Positions 1-8,204 of a DNA stretch of 64,000 nucleotides are shown here, piece by piece. The position numbers and the translations under genes are program-made. Numbering within the stretch: position 1 is the first letter of the stretch; each line of letters opens with the position of its first letter. The notes under the pieces are model-generated. The model saw nothing but the letters and a program-made list of their open reading frames with translations. It was not told the DNA's origin and did not search any database. Source of the stretch: Bacillus thuringiensis (GTDB lineage Bacteria; Bacillota; Bacilli; Bacillales; Bacillaceae_G); contig NZ_CP155559.1 in assembly GCF_022095615.2 (NCBI RefSeq), positions 2,353,501-2,417,500 on the forward strand, given 5' to 3'.

Positions 1-1
1 A

Positions 2-313
2 AAATGGTATTCTCCTAGCAAATTAATATGTTCCCAGCCTAAAGGTGAAATGTGGTGCAATATTACGGTTATGGCGGGTGTAAAACAATTAGAACATGAT
101 CTTATCCATATGCGGCAGCGTGAAGGGATTGAATTTGCTAAGAAAGAAGGAAAGTTTAAAGTTCGGTTAAAGAAGTACCATAAACATCATGCAGGAATGA
201 ATTATGCAGTAAAGCTTTATAAAGAGGGAGATATGACTGTAAATCAAATTTGTGAAATTACAAATGTGTCTAGGTTCTCATTATATAGAAAGCTATCGGA
301 AAGGAACAGTTGA
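2..313 (+). CDS. Serine recombinase (resolvase family), C-terminal part, cut by window edge
   Basis: The reading frame is open to the left edge, so the N-terminal catalytic part is outside the window or lost. What remains matches the end of a Tn3-type resolvase/invertase: a PKGEM stretch followed by the long helix (QLEHDL...RQREGIE) that joins the catalytic domain to the DNA-binding domain, then a C-terminal helix-turn-helix (MTVNQICEITNVSRFSLYRKL). The first ATG at position 50 is unlikely to be the true start because recognisable homology continues upstream of it. It could be an intact gene from a mobile element or a remnant; the window cannot distinguish these. Confidence 0.75.
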   Translation, partial: KWYSPSKLICSQPKGEMWCNITVMAGVKQLEHDLIHMRQREGIEFAKKEGKFKVRLKKYHKHHAGMNYAVKLYKEGDMTVNQICEITNVSRFSLYRKLSERNS

Positions 314-376
314 TGAGTTGTACTAAAAATAGGAAATATACAATAGAAAATAAATTTCATATAGAGGTGGAATTAT

Positions 377-1339
377 ATGCCTAAAATTGACAATATGTTA
401 GCAATTCTATGGATGCTTCGTTCAGGTGAAAAAATTACTGCAAAACAAATTTCAGAAAAGTTAGAGATGAATATAAGGACTGTGTATCGTTATATTGATA
501 CAATTTCAACAAGTGGCGTACCTATCATTTCAGAACCAGGACATAACGGTGGATACACTTTATTGAACAATTTTATTGAGGCTCCTCTTTTTTTTGATTT
601 TGAGGAGCAAACTGCACTATTTCACGCTGCTGTTTTTGCAGAAGAAGCGGGATATTATGGAGGTGAAGCACTAAATAGGGCCATTTCAAAACTAAGTAAA
701 TACTCAAATCAAGAGCAGGAAACAAAGATAAACCAGCATTTAGCTAGTCTTGAAGTAATAAGTCGATTAAGTTCGCTCTCTATGGAACCTTTTTTGAAGG
801 AGTTGGAACAGGCCGTAGCTGACGGGTATTCAGTAAAAATTCTTTACCATAAAAGTGGCGAAAAGCAATTAAATTATAGATTGGTCGATCCGTACAAAAT
901 TATCTATTGGAATAATAAGTGGTATGTGATTGGATTTTGTCATCTTAGGAATGATATCCGTAGTTTTAGAGTAGATCGAACTGAAAGTCTAATGCTAACA
1001 GAAAATAAGTTTAACCGGCCAGAAAATTTTTCAGCACGTGACTTTTTTATAAAAGGTCTTCTTCCAACTATAGAAGATAAGGAGGGGATTATTTCTTTGG
1101 TTATTAATGGGGATAAAAGTGTATTGGCTGATATTTGCCAACACTGGTTTTTAGGACATTATTTACAAGAACGGACTTCAAATCAAGCAGTTTTTCTTCT
1201 TGAAAAAGATATGATACATACATATGTACCTTATTTACTTTTACCGTACAATAAATCTATTAAAGTTATTGAGCCAATCAGTCTTAAGAAAAGACTTGTT
1301 GAAGTTCTGTCGGAATTAATAAAATTTCATCAAGTATGA
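377..1339 (+). CDS. HTH/WYL-domain transcriptional regulator (YafY/DeoR-like)
   Basis: A 320-residue regulator. Residues 1-65 form a winged helix-turn-helix (AKQISEKLEMNIRTVYRYID) of the HTH_11 type. Residues about 140-215 carry a WYL domain (VKILYHKSGEKQLNYRLVDP, then WYVIGFC and the FRVDR motif), a ligand- or nucleic-acid-sensing module. The AGAGGTGG ribosome site precedes the ATG. Proteins of this family usually control a neighbouring gene; here the DJ-1/PfpI gene follows on the same strand, but a perfect terminator separates them, so co-transcription is not expected. The ligand is unknown. Confidence 0.88.
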   Translation: MPKIDNMLAILWMLRSGEKITAKQISEKLEMNIRTVYRYIDTISTSGVPIISEPGHNGGYTLLNNFIEAPLFFDFEEQTALFHAAVFAEEAGYYGGEALNRAISKLSKYSNQEQETKINQHLASLEVISRLSSLSMEPFLKELEQAVADGYSVKILYHKSGEKQLNYRLVDPYKIIYWNNKWYVIGFCHLRNDIRSFRVDRTESLMLTENKFNRPENFSARDFFIKGLLPTIEDKEGIISLVINGDKSVLADICQHWFLGHYLQERTSNQAVFLLEKDMIHTYVPYLLLPYNKSIKVIEPISLKKRLVEVLSELIKFHQV

Positions 1340-1340
1340 T

Positions 1341-1376
1341 AACTTCCCTGACGTTAACTGTCAGGGAAGTTATATT
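1341..1376 (+). terminator. Rho-independent terminator
   Basis: A perfect 12-bp inverted repeat (AACTTCCCTGAC / GTCAGGGAAGTT) with a 7-base loop, followed by an AT-rich tail, begins just after the WYL regulator stop codon. Confidence 0.8.
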
Positions 1377-1413
1377 ATAATAGCTATATAAATTGTGATT
1401 GGAGTGTTATTGG

Positions 1414-2046
1414 ATGCAAACAAAAAAAGCTTTTCTATATGTATTTAATACAATGTCGGATTGGGAATATGGATATTTAATTGCTGAATTAAACTCAGGA
1501 AGATATTTCAAAAAAGATTTAGCACCTTTAAAAGTAATTACAGTAGGAGCTAATAAAGAAATGATTACTACTATGGGAGGACTGAGCATAAAACCAGATA
1601 TTTCCCTTGATGAATGTACTCTTGAGAGTAAAGATCTTTTAATTTTACCAGGAGGGACTACTTGGAGTGAAGAAATTCATCAACCTATCTTGGAAAGAAT
1701 TGGCCAAGCTTTAAAGCTTGGTACTATTGTTGCTGCAATTTGTGGTGCAACTGAGGGCCTCGCGAATATGGGATACTTAGATACTAGAAAGCATACAAGT
1801 AATAACTTAGAATATACTAAAATGGTATGTCCTAACTATAAAGGAGAAAAGTTTTATGAGCTGGGATCTGCGGTAGCGGATGCGAATTTAGTTACTGCAT
1901 CAGGAATAGCTCCTCTGGAATTTGCAATGGAGGTACTGAAAAAAATAGATGTATTTACACCAGATACATTACATTCATGGTATAACCTAAATAAGACTCA
2001 TAAACCTGAATACTTCTTCCAGTTAATGAATTCAATAAATAAATGA
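1414..2046 (+). CDS. DJ-1/PfpI-family type 1 glutamine amidotransferase-like protein
   Basis: A 210-residue DJ-1/PfpI-superfamily protein. The nucleophile elbow is visible as AAICGATEGLA (Cys about residue 110), preceded by LLILPGGTTW, the usual strand-loop of this fold. Relatives include YdeA-type proteins and glyoxalase III/chaperone-like members; the exact activity cannot be read from sequence. The start is ATG 1414, not the in-frame TTG at 1399, because GGAG at 1401-1404 sits 9 bases upstream. It is a stand-alone gene ended by a strong hairpin terminator. Confidence 0.85.
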   Translation: MQTKKAFLYVFNTMSDWEYGYLIAELNSGRYFKKDLAPLKVITVGANKEMITTMGGLSIKPDISLDECTLESKDLLILPGGTTWSEEIHQPILERIGQALKLGTIVAAICGATEGLANMGYLDTRKHTSNNLEYTKMVCPNYKGEKFYELGSAVADANLVTASGIAPLEFAMEVLKKIDVFTPDTLHSWYNLNKTHKPEYFFQLMNSINK

Positions 2047-2054
2047 AGTAACTG

Positions 2055-2103
2055 AAAAGCTCAATTTCTCTATTTTGATTTGTAGAGAAGTTGGGCTTTT
2101 TAA
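2055..2103 (+). terminator. Terminator, possibly bidirectional
   Basis: An interrupted inverted repeat (AAAAGCTCAA, TTCTCTA / TAGAGAA, TTGGGCTTTT) lies between two convergent genes and ends in a T-run on the plus strand. Confidence 0.75.
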
Positions 2104-2161
2104 TTTGGAGTTTCCTTATCGTTGTAAATTCGTATTTTCCTGACGCGCCACCTTTATTAAC

Positions 2162-2818
2162 TTATCCGTAAATATCAAGAGAAATTACTTCTTGATTCGA
2201 TTCGTCAACTACTAGTGCAATTTTATTTGCAAATGTACAAAATGAGCAGAGTGTAATGGAATCCTTTAATGACTCTTTTAAAAACCAACCTGTCGGTACT
2301 AAAGAAATGCAACCCTCTTTTTGAAAGAATGAATGTTTGAGGAAATATGCTATTTCTTGAGTTTCTTTTAAGAACATCGGAGTAATGCAATCGAATAGTA
2401 CAGAATAATATTTTAATGTTCTTCTACCGACAATTCTATTAAAAGAACAATTTCGGTATAAATCAGGCACTACGGGATATATACCGTTAGTTAGAAGTGC
2501 TTTTAAAGTTTGTTTTGATTCTTCCTTTAAACCTAGCATGAAAATTTCATGTAATTCATTATTAATATAAACTTGTTTCACATCTTTATAGTGAGGGATT
2601 AATTCATTTTTAACTATATTTAAAGTAATGTCATTTGTAATGGGAAAGGACGTATAAACGTCCTCTTCAAGTATGACATCCATGCCACTGAAAAGTTGGC
2701 AAATTGGACTGAGAGAAGCATTTGAAGATACAGGAGGTACCTTTTCTATATAAAAATATTCATTTATAGTAGGTGCTGAATATTTTTGCTCTTCGATTTC
2801 AATTAACCAATCATACAT
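2162..2818 (-). CDS. Hypothetical protein downstream of MFS pump
   Basis: A 218-residue protein that I do not recognise. No signal peptide or membrane segment is visible; it is soluble, with a few Cys residues (a SPICQLF stretch, then LCSFC near residue 195). It follows the MFS transporter on the minus strand with overlapping or abutting coding, so the two are probably one transcript. Three Met codons are possible at the start; the third (2818) is chosen because GGAAGG lies about 10 bases before it, whereas the first two overlap the transporter stop codon. Translational coupling from 2839 is the alternative. No function is inferred. Confidence 0.7.
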   Translation of the reverse strand: MYDWLIEIEEQKYSAPTINEYFYIEKVPPVSSNASLSPICQLFSGMDVILEEDVYTSFPITNDITLNIVKNELIPHYKDVKQVYINNELHEIFMLGLKEESKQTLKALLTNGIYPVVPDLYRNCSFNRIVGRRTLKYYSVLFDCITPMFLKETQEIAYFLKHSFFQKEGCISLVPTGWFLKESLKDSITLCSFCTFANKIALVVDESNQEVISLDIYG

Positions 2819-2835
2819 AATTATCTTTCCTTCCA

Positions 2836-4062
2836 TCATAGTTTTCGTATCGGACTATATAGTGCAATAAAAACTTCAAGTAGCTTCGTGAAAGCAGCTA
2901 AAGCAAATACAAGTACTGGATTATAGGCTGAAATAATACCTCCTACTAATGCCCCGAGTGGCATAGCTAATCGTGTAAGTACACGTGAAAATCCAAAAAC
3001 CCTTCCTTGTATATTTGATGGAACGGTTTCTTGGCGAACTGTGGCTACAATTATATTCCATGCAATATTGCAAGTCATTGCAATACCGAAAGCAATGCCA
3101 GGAGCAAACCAATATGTACTCCAAAGTGCGAAAGTTAAGCCAATTGCTCCAGCGAATAGGAGTAAAGGAATTAGAAGGCCGCGCTGTAATCTCTTTTCTA
3201 AAGGAACTGCAATCAAGCTTCCTAAAATCCCACCTATGCTAATTAATGAATAATTAAAGCCACTTTGCTCCGGGGTAAGTTGCAATGTGGATAGTAAATA
3301 ATACATGAATACACCTAAAACCGCACTTGCTCCAAAGTTTCCAATCATAGCTTGAAGAGATAAAGCTAAATTTAAGCAATCATTTTTGAGCCATTTAAAC
3401 CCATTAAACAAATCAGATAGAACATTTTGAAGTGTATTTTTATCATTATTTTGGCTGTCTACAGTTTTAATTGATGGTAATAGCATCACAGCAACTAATG
3501 TTGCAATAAATGAAAGAACATTAATCCAAAGCACTTGAAAGCCTCCAATAAAAGATATGAAAATCCCAGCTATCATTGGACCAAACAAACTAGCCAATTG
3601 ATTGATCATTTGATAGAAAGAATTAGCCTTCGTTAATGATGCTCCTGCGATGTGTGGAATGACTGTAACAGTTGTTACATCAAAAAGCATAGACATAACT
3701 GCTAAGATAAAAGTAATTACGTATAAATGCCAGATTTCTAATAGATGTAATGTATGTAGAATGGGGACAAGACTTACTAAAATAATATTGGTAATATCCG
3801 CTATCCAAAGTAACTTTTTTCGATCGTATCGATCAATTATTACACCAACTAAAGGACCAAATAAAACAATTGGCAATACATTAATAGCAAATAAAGAACT
3901 CATAATTACAGCTGAACCGGTTAATTGATAGGCAATCCATGGAAGCGCAAAAGTATACAGTGAATCCCCGATTCGTGAAATGAGTAAACCAAAAATAAAT
4001 ATCTTGTATTCTTTCGAAAAAGTTCTCTTTACGGTAAGCTTGCGTTCTAGTATAAATTTCAC
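2836..4062 (-). CDS. MFS transporter (macrolide-efflux-like)
   Basis: A 408-residue, about 12-helix major facilitator. It has the usual N-terminal layout (RIGDSLYTFALPWIAYQLTGSA), the loop 2-3 motif GVIIDRYDRKK and a second half beginning near residue 215. The arrangement resembles MefA/enterobactin-exporter type drug:proton antiporters of Firmicutes. Translation starts at GTG 4062, 10 bases after AAAGGTGG. It is the first gene of a two-gene minus-strand operon with the unknown gene at 2162. The substrate cannot be predicted. Confidence 0.85.
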   Translation of the reverse strand: MKFILERKLTVKRTFSKEYKIFIFGLLISRIGDSLYTFALPWIAYQLTGSAVIMSSLFAINVLPIVLFGPLVGVIIDRYDRKKLLWIADITNIILVSLVPILHTLHLLEIWHLYVITFILAVMSMLFDVTTVTVIPHIAGASLTKANSFYQMINQLASLFGPMIAGIFISFIGGFQVLWINVLSFIATLVAVMLLPSIKTVDSQNNDKNTLQNVLSDLFNGFKWLKNDCLNLALSLQAMIGNFGASAVLGVFMYYLLSTLQLTPEQSGFNYSLISIGGILGSLIAVPLEKRLQRGLLIPLLLFAGAIGLTFALWSTYWFAPGIAFGIAMTCNIAWNIIVATVRQETVPSNIQGRVFGFSRVLTRLAMPLGALVGGIISAYNPVLVFALAAFTKLLEVFIALYSPIRKL

Positions 4063-4195
4063 ACTGTTTGAACCACCTTTATTATAGAGGAATTTGAAAA
4101 TAATCCGTCCAATATTTATTATGTATAGAATTCTATGATTCTTTTGTGAATCCTACTTTTTAGATGTATTTTTAAATTTTAAGGAGGAAATAAAA

Positions 4196-4237
4196 ATGAA
4201 GGCAGTATTTTGGATTGAAGAGAATTTAAGAACATAA
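4196..4237 (+). CDS. Very short ORF with ideal ribosome site (leader peptide or gene remnant)
   Basis: ATG 4196 is preceded by AAGGAGG (4181-4187) at near-perfect spacing and opens a 13-codon frame (MKAVFWIEENLRT) that stops 54 bases before the Nudix start. The MKAV start resembles the first residues of zinc-type dehydrogenases, so it may be the stub of a deleted gene; a leader peptide is the alternative. Confidence 0.35.
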   Translation: MKAVFWIEENLRT

Positions 4238-4291
4238 TAAAATTATAGTAAACTAATTTGTAAAATGGTTAATTCAGGAGGGAAAATATTG

Positions 4292-4864
4292 ATGCATATA
4301 GATAAGAATGTAAGAACATCTGGTGTGTATGTAATGTATAAAAATTTATTTGTTTTTCAGGTTGGACCAACTAGTAAAGGCGATACATTAGGTGTAGTAA
4401 GGCTTGGTGGACATAAAGAAGGCGAAGAAACAGCGGTAGAAACTGCTAAAAGAGAAGTGAGAGAAGAAGCTGCTATAGATATTACTATTTTGAGTTCACC
4501 AAGTACATATTATAAAGAGAACTGGAATGCGCAACCTAAGAAAATAAAAGTAGAAAATGAAATCAATCCAATATTAATTATTGATAGTCCAGATGAAACT
4601 TTATCTACTATGTATATGGCACATGCAGAAAATGAACCAACTCCATCTTCTGAAACGAACGGGCTCTTATTACTTTCAGTAAATGATATTAGGCTTATTT
4701 GTAGTAAGGAAATAACACTAAATGATTATATTAAGCAAGATGGAATAGCTGTATTGAAAGAAAAAATGAATAAAGAGTTAATCTTGCAACCTTTTCCACA
4801 ACTTATGTTTTTAGCAGAACTTTTAAAAAAGGATCCTGTATTACTTCAGCAGTTTCTAAATTAG
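4292..4864 (+). CDS. Nudix hydrolase
   Basis: A 190-residue Nudix protein. The Nudix box is visible near residues 44-66: G-HKEGE-E-TAVETAK-REVREEAA, matching GX5EX7REUXEEXGU except that Ala replaces the Gly after the EE pair. It probably hydrolyses a nucleoside-diphosphate derivative; the substrate is unknown. Start: ATG 4292 lies 9 bases after AGGAGGG (4276-4282), so the upstream in-frame ATG 4265 is rejected. The C-terminal 60 residues lie outside the Nudix core. The gene stands alone and ends at a clear terminator. Confidence 0.88.
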   Translation: MHIDKNVRTSGVYVMYKNLFVFQVGPTSKGDTLGVVRLGGHKEGEETAVETAKREVREEAAIDITILSSPSTYYKENWNAQPKKIKVENEINPILIIDSPDETLSTMYMAHAENEPTPSSETNGLLLLSVNDIRLICSKEITLNDYIKQDGIAVLKEKMNKELILQPFPQLMFLAELLKKDPVLLQQFLN

Positions 4865-4867
4865 CAA

Positions 4868-4899
4868 CAAAAGCCACCTTTATAAGGGGCTTTTGTTTT
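4868..4899 (+). terminator. Terminator between convergent genes
   Basis: CAAAAGCC and GGGCTTTTG form a stem around ACCTTTATAA and are followed by TTTT; placed between the Nudix gene and the convergent SDR gene. Confidence 0.8.
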
Positions 4900-4906
4900 A
4901 AATAAT

Positions 4907-5623
4907 TTAATGGTATGTGTATCCTCCATCAGGAAACAATACATTGCCTGTAGTAAAACTATTTTGCATTAAATATAGTACAGTATGCGCAATTTCATCA
5001 TTATGCCCAGGTCGTTTTACAAGAGATAGAGATTTATAAGTTTCATAAGCAGCTAGTCTATTTTCATTTTGTTCATTCTTTCTTTGTATTGTTCCGGGAG
5101 AAACAACATTAACTCTAATTGGAGCTAGCTCAACAGCTAAAGCTTTCCCTAAACTTTCAATAGCACCATTACATGCTCCGTAAGCAGGCGCTCCTTTAAG
5201 TGGTCTTTGACTAAATGCACCGGACATTAATACGATAGATCCAGAGTTTACAAGAAAAGGAATTGCATATTTTACGGCATAATATTGTGGCCAAAACTTT
5301 CCGATAAAGCTACTTTCGGCAATATCATCTGTAGTGGTTATTGGTCCGAGTGTGTAAGAAGCTCCTGGTGTGAACAAATGATTAAAATCCCCAATGTTCT
5401 TGAAAAACGCTTTTAATTGGTTTTTGTCTTGGTTATCCAATACATAAGTCTGAAGATGATTGTTATTAATTACTTCTTGAGCAATCATTAATTTTTCTTT
5501 GGATTTTCCTGCAATAATAACATGTGCGCCTTGTTCAATTGCTTGTTGTGCTGTTGCAAACCCAATACCAGAACTCCCACCAATGATAACGATACGGCTA
5601 CCTTTTAATGTAGTAATAGGCAT
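4907..5623 (-). CDS. SDR-family oxidoreductase with Asn at the usual catalytic Lys
   Basis: A 238-residue short-chain dehydrogenase/reductase. The cofactor loop is GGSSGIGFA (residues 15-23) and the sequence ends with the family-typical PGTIQ and FPDGGYTY stretches. The active-site motif reads Y-GAC-N (AYGACNGAIESLGKALA), so the Lys of the normal YxxxK is Asn; Ser of the triad is in VLMSGAFS. This variant exists in an SDR subgroup and may alter or abolish classic catalysis. It is divergent from an HxlR regulator, a common redox-stress arrangement, and is probably controlled by it. Confidence 0.87.
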   Translation of the reverse strand: MPITTLKGSRIVIIGGSSGIGFATAQQAIEQGAHVIIAGKSKEKLMIAQEVINNNHLQTYVLDNQDKNQLKAFFKNIGDFNHLFTPGASYTLGPITTTDDIAESSFIGKFWPQYYAVKYAIPFLVNSGSIVLMSGAFSQRPLKGAPAYGACNGAIESLGKALAVELAPIRVNVVSPGTIQRKNEQNENRLAAYETYKSLSLVKRPGHNDEIAHTVLYLMQNSFTTGNVLFPDGGYTYH

Positions 5624-5696
5624 ATTTAAGCCACTCCTTTAATAAAAACTTTAAAATACTATGCTTTTATTATTCGCTAAAAGGTAGCACGTGAAA

Positions 5697-5736
5697 AGTA
5701 CGCACTTTATATGTACATAGTCACAAATTTCGTACT
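5697..5736. promoter_or_regulatory. Dyads in the divergent SDR/HxlR promoter region
   Basis: The 190-bp divergent intergenic region contains the 10-bp palindrome TATGTACATA (5710-5719) flanked by AGTACG (5697) and CGTACT (5731). These are possible operators for the HxlR protein. The assignment is from position and symmetry only. Confidence 0.4.
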
Positions 5737-5811
5737 AATCGCTATTCATGCGGATAAGTAATATGAAAAATTGCTAAATATGTTTTATGATATCTGAGGA
5801 GAGGTGAGAAA

Positions 5812-6144
5812 ATGGATTTACAAGAACCGAAGTTAAAAGGGGTAATAGCAACATTACAAATAATCGGTGGAAAATGGAAGCCACTCATTTTATTTATTTT
5901 GCTAACAGATGGAACGAAACGATTTGGTGAATTAAAGCGATTAATACCCGATATATCTCAGGGCACATTAGCGAAGCAACTTAGAGAATTAGAGTTAGAT
6001 CGACTAATAGAACGAGAAATTTATCAAGAAATACCACCTAAAGTGGAGTATAGCTTAACTGCGCATGGAAAAACGGTAAGTGTTGTTTTGGATAGTATGT
6101 GTGGTTGGGGAAGGAAACATTTAGAATATATCAACAAGAATTAA
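5812..6144 (+). CDS. HxlR-family winged-helix regulator
   Basis: A 110-residue MarR-like HxlR regulator. The diagnostic core is present: [18 protein letters not shown], then [20 protein letters not shown] (recognition helix) and the wing [12 protein letters not shown]. Many members sense electrophiles or oxidants through an N-terminal Cys just before the core; that position is not Cys here (KLKGVIATL), and the only Cys is near the C-terminus (MCGWGRK). RBS GAGGTGAG precedes the ATG. It is transcribed away from the SDR gene, its likely target. Confidence 0.9.
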   Translation: MDLQEPKLKGVIATLQIIGGKWKPLILFILLTDGTKRFGELKRLIPDISQGTLAKQLRELELDRLIEREIYQEIPPKVEYSLTAHGKTVSVVLDSMCGWGRKHLEYINKN

Positions 6145-6421
6145 CTGTAAATTTATTATGTAAACTAAAAAAATAGAAAGTTGTTATTTCAATAATTTGT
6201 ATTTTATAATATATATAATTAGATGATGTTATCGTAGATATAATCTTTTAATTGAGGTGGGATAGATGAAATTATTTATTGCTCGAAGGAAGTAGTTGTT
6301 TGAAACTGAAAGATGTGTACCAGATATAAAAAGAAATTTACGAAAATATAAACTATGAGTCTAATTCGGGGGACTTCAGGATTGAACATTTCATACATAG
6401 TAACAAAGGGGAAATAATAAA

Positions 6422-7174
6422 ATGAATGAATTAGAGTACAAAAACTTTTATGATAAAGTAGGAAGAGTAAATGGATGGGATTTTAGTAAAATAAAATGTG
6501 AAACTGTAGGAGATACATGGGACTTTTATGGAGAAGTGAAAGAAAAATGTAAACTATCAGACACTCTACTTGATGTTGGTACAGGTGGAGGAGAGAATGT
6601 ACTTCACATAGCATCATCAGCTAAATTGTTAATTGGAATTGATAATTCTAACGGCATGATTGAAACGGCACATTCTAACTTGAAAAAATCAGGTATACAA
6701 AATGTTGAGTTTCTTCAAATGGATTCTGAAACGTTAACGTTTCAGAATGCCTATTTTGATATCGCTTCTAATTGTCACGCACCATTTATAGCATCTGAGT
6801 TAGCAAAAGTAATGAAACAAGGTGCTTTTTTCTTAACGCAACAAGTTTGCGAACATGATAAATTGAATCTTAAAGAAGCATTTGGACGAGGACAATGCTT
6901 AGGTGAAAGAGATGGATCTTTAAAAGAAAAGTATATGGCTGAACTTATAAATGCAGGATTTGAACTCGTGCAAGTACGTGAATCTGATGTTACTGATTAT
7001 TACAGTACGCCGGAAGATCTTATTTTCTTGTTAAAACATACACCTATTATTCCTAGATTTGGAGAAGAGGAAGAGGATTTTACTATTTTACAAATGTTCA
7101 TTGATGCAAATAGTTCTGAAAAGGGGATTCATACGAATTCAAAAAGATTTATGATTATTGCTGTAAAATCATAA
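6422..7174 (+). CDS. Class I SAM-dependent methyltransferase
   Basis: A 250-residue Rossmann-fold methyltransferase. Motif I is LLDVGTGGGENVLHIA (about residues 48-63), the acidic residue after strand 2 is in LIGIDNSNGMIETA, and motif II/III correspond to VEFLQMDSETL and AYFDIASN. The substrate is unknown; the architecture resembles small-molecule or rRNA-type methyltransferases. RBS AAAGGGG precedes the ATG at 6422. The 277 bp upstream contains no convincing gene, only a short frame at 6266 (MKLFIARRK) with a fair ribosome site. Confidence 0.85.
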   Translation: MNELEYKNFYDKVGRVNGWDFSKIKCETVGDTWDFYGEVKEKCKLSDTLLDVGTGGGENVLHIASSAKLLIGIDNSNGMIETAHSNLKKSGIQNVEFLQMDSETLTFQNAYFDIASNCHAPFIASELAKVMKQGAFFLTQQVCEHDKLNLKEAFGRGQCLGERDGSLKEKYMAELINAGFELVQVRESDVTDYYSTPEDLIFLLKHTPIIPRFGEEEEDFTILQMFIDANSSEKGIHTNSKRFMIIAVKS

Positions 7175-7187
7175 TGTATTTTATTGT

Positions 7188-7226
7188 AGAAGCTGCTTTT
7201 CGTTTGAGGAAAGGCAGCTTTTTTGT
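7188..7226 (+). terminator. Terminator
   Basis: AGAAGCTGCTTTTC pairs with GGAAAGGCAGCTTTTTT, ending in a T-run just after the methyltransferase gene. Confidence 0.8.
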
Positions 7227-7369
7227 ATGGAAACAATGCAGGATAAATTTAAATATTCATACTAAAGTTGTAGCTTTTATATGAAAAAATCCACCCTTCT
7301 GTTTGATTTTATCTATTTATAAGTGTAATACAATACGAATAGATAATATGAAACAAGGGGGAATGTAAC

Positions 7370-8164
7370 GTGATTACACATATTTCAGATATAAAACTAC
7401 AAACGGTTTCCATAGAAGGGGTAAAACAAGTTTATAAGGACATATTATCTTTTCCAATAAAAAAAGAAACTGCATCATTTATTCAATTTGAAATAACACC
7501 GTATACAACAATTAGTTTTCAAGAAGTGTATGAGCCAATTGCACCTGCGCACTTCGCTTTTGAAATTGCATATTCAAAATTTCATGAAACAGCAAAATGG
7601 CTTGAAAAGTCTGGGTTACTTATTGTGAAATGGAAAGATGGAAATACAATTGGTGAGGAGAACGATCTATTCAATTTATACTTTAAAGACGGAGATGGAA
7701 ATCTACTCGAAATTATCGCGCATAGTTATGTTAAGGAAGATGTATTAGTATCGCAATCACCTTTAAACGTTTTATATGTAAGGGAAATCGGTCTTCCCGT
7801 TAAAAGTGTACCTGTATTTACGGAATGGTTGAAATCAAATCTAAATATGAAAACAATGGAAGATGGGGATATTTTTAACTTTGTTATAGGTGGCACCGCA
7901 TACATCGTTGCAACTTGGTGGCAGCGACCTTGGATCCCAATTGCGATGAAAGCTTTACCACCAAAAGTACAGGTTTCTTTCGGAACACCAGATCAAGCAT
8001 TTTTACAGCACATCCAAATTAACTTTAAGAAAAATAGTGTCCCATTTCAATGTAAACCTAATGAAGTATCATTTATTGAGCAGGGATATGCATTTTCAAT
8101 TGTGCATACACCAAATTTCCCTTCTGATATTCCTAATAAATTAAAGTTACCACTTTCTATTTAA
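7370..8164 (+). CDS. VOC-family (glyoxalase/dioxygenase fold) protein
   Basis: A 264-residue protein with two vicinal-oxygen-chelate repeats. The first (residues 1-120) ends with the typical FKDGDGNLLEIIAHS strand; the second starts near VREIGLPVKSVPVF. Members bind a metal and act as glyoxalases, extradiol dioxygenases or antibiotic-binding proteins; function here is not assignable. Translation starts at GTG 7370 after AAGGGGG. The terminator overlaps the end of the coding sequence. Confidence 0.8.
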   Translation: MITHISDIKLQTVSIEGVKQVYKDILSFPIKKETASFIQFEITPYTTISFQEVYEPIAPAHFAFEIAYSKFHETAKWLEKSGLLIVKWKDGNTIGEENDLFNLYFKDGDGNLLEIIAHSYVKEDVLVSQSPLNVLYVREIGLPVKSVPVFTEWLKSNLNMKTMEDGDIFNFVIGGTAYIVATWWQRPWIPIAMKALPPKVQVSFGTPDQAFLQHIQINFKKNSVPFQCKPNEVSFIEQGYAFSIVHTPNFPSDIPNKLKLPLSI

Positions 8165-8180
8165 AGATAGAAAGTGGTTT
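8150..8180 (+). terminator. Terminator overlapping the VOC stop codon
   Basis: A perfect 11-bp inverted repeat (CCACTTTCTAT / ATAGAAAGTGG) with a 6-base loop that includes the stop codon region, followed by TTT. Confidence 0.75.
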
Positions 8181-8204
8181 CCATGTAGTTAAACAACAGC
8201 ATTT

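Noticed and set aside
3650..3928. 92-codon plus-strand frame inside the MFS gene
   Set aside because: Antisense to a clearly recognisable transporter and without a ribosome site.
6266..6292. 9-codon frame MKLFIARRK before the methyltransferase
   Set aside because: Fair ribosome site but too short, not followed by coding-like sequence, and no regulatory hairpin could be linked to it.
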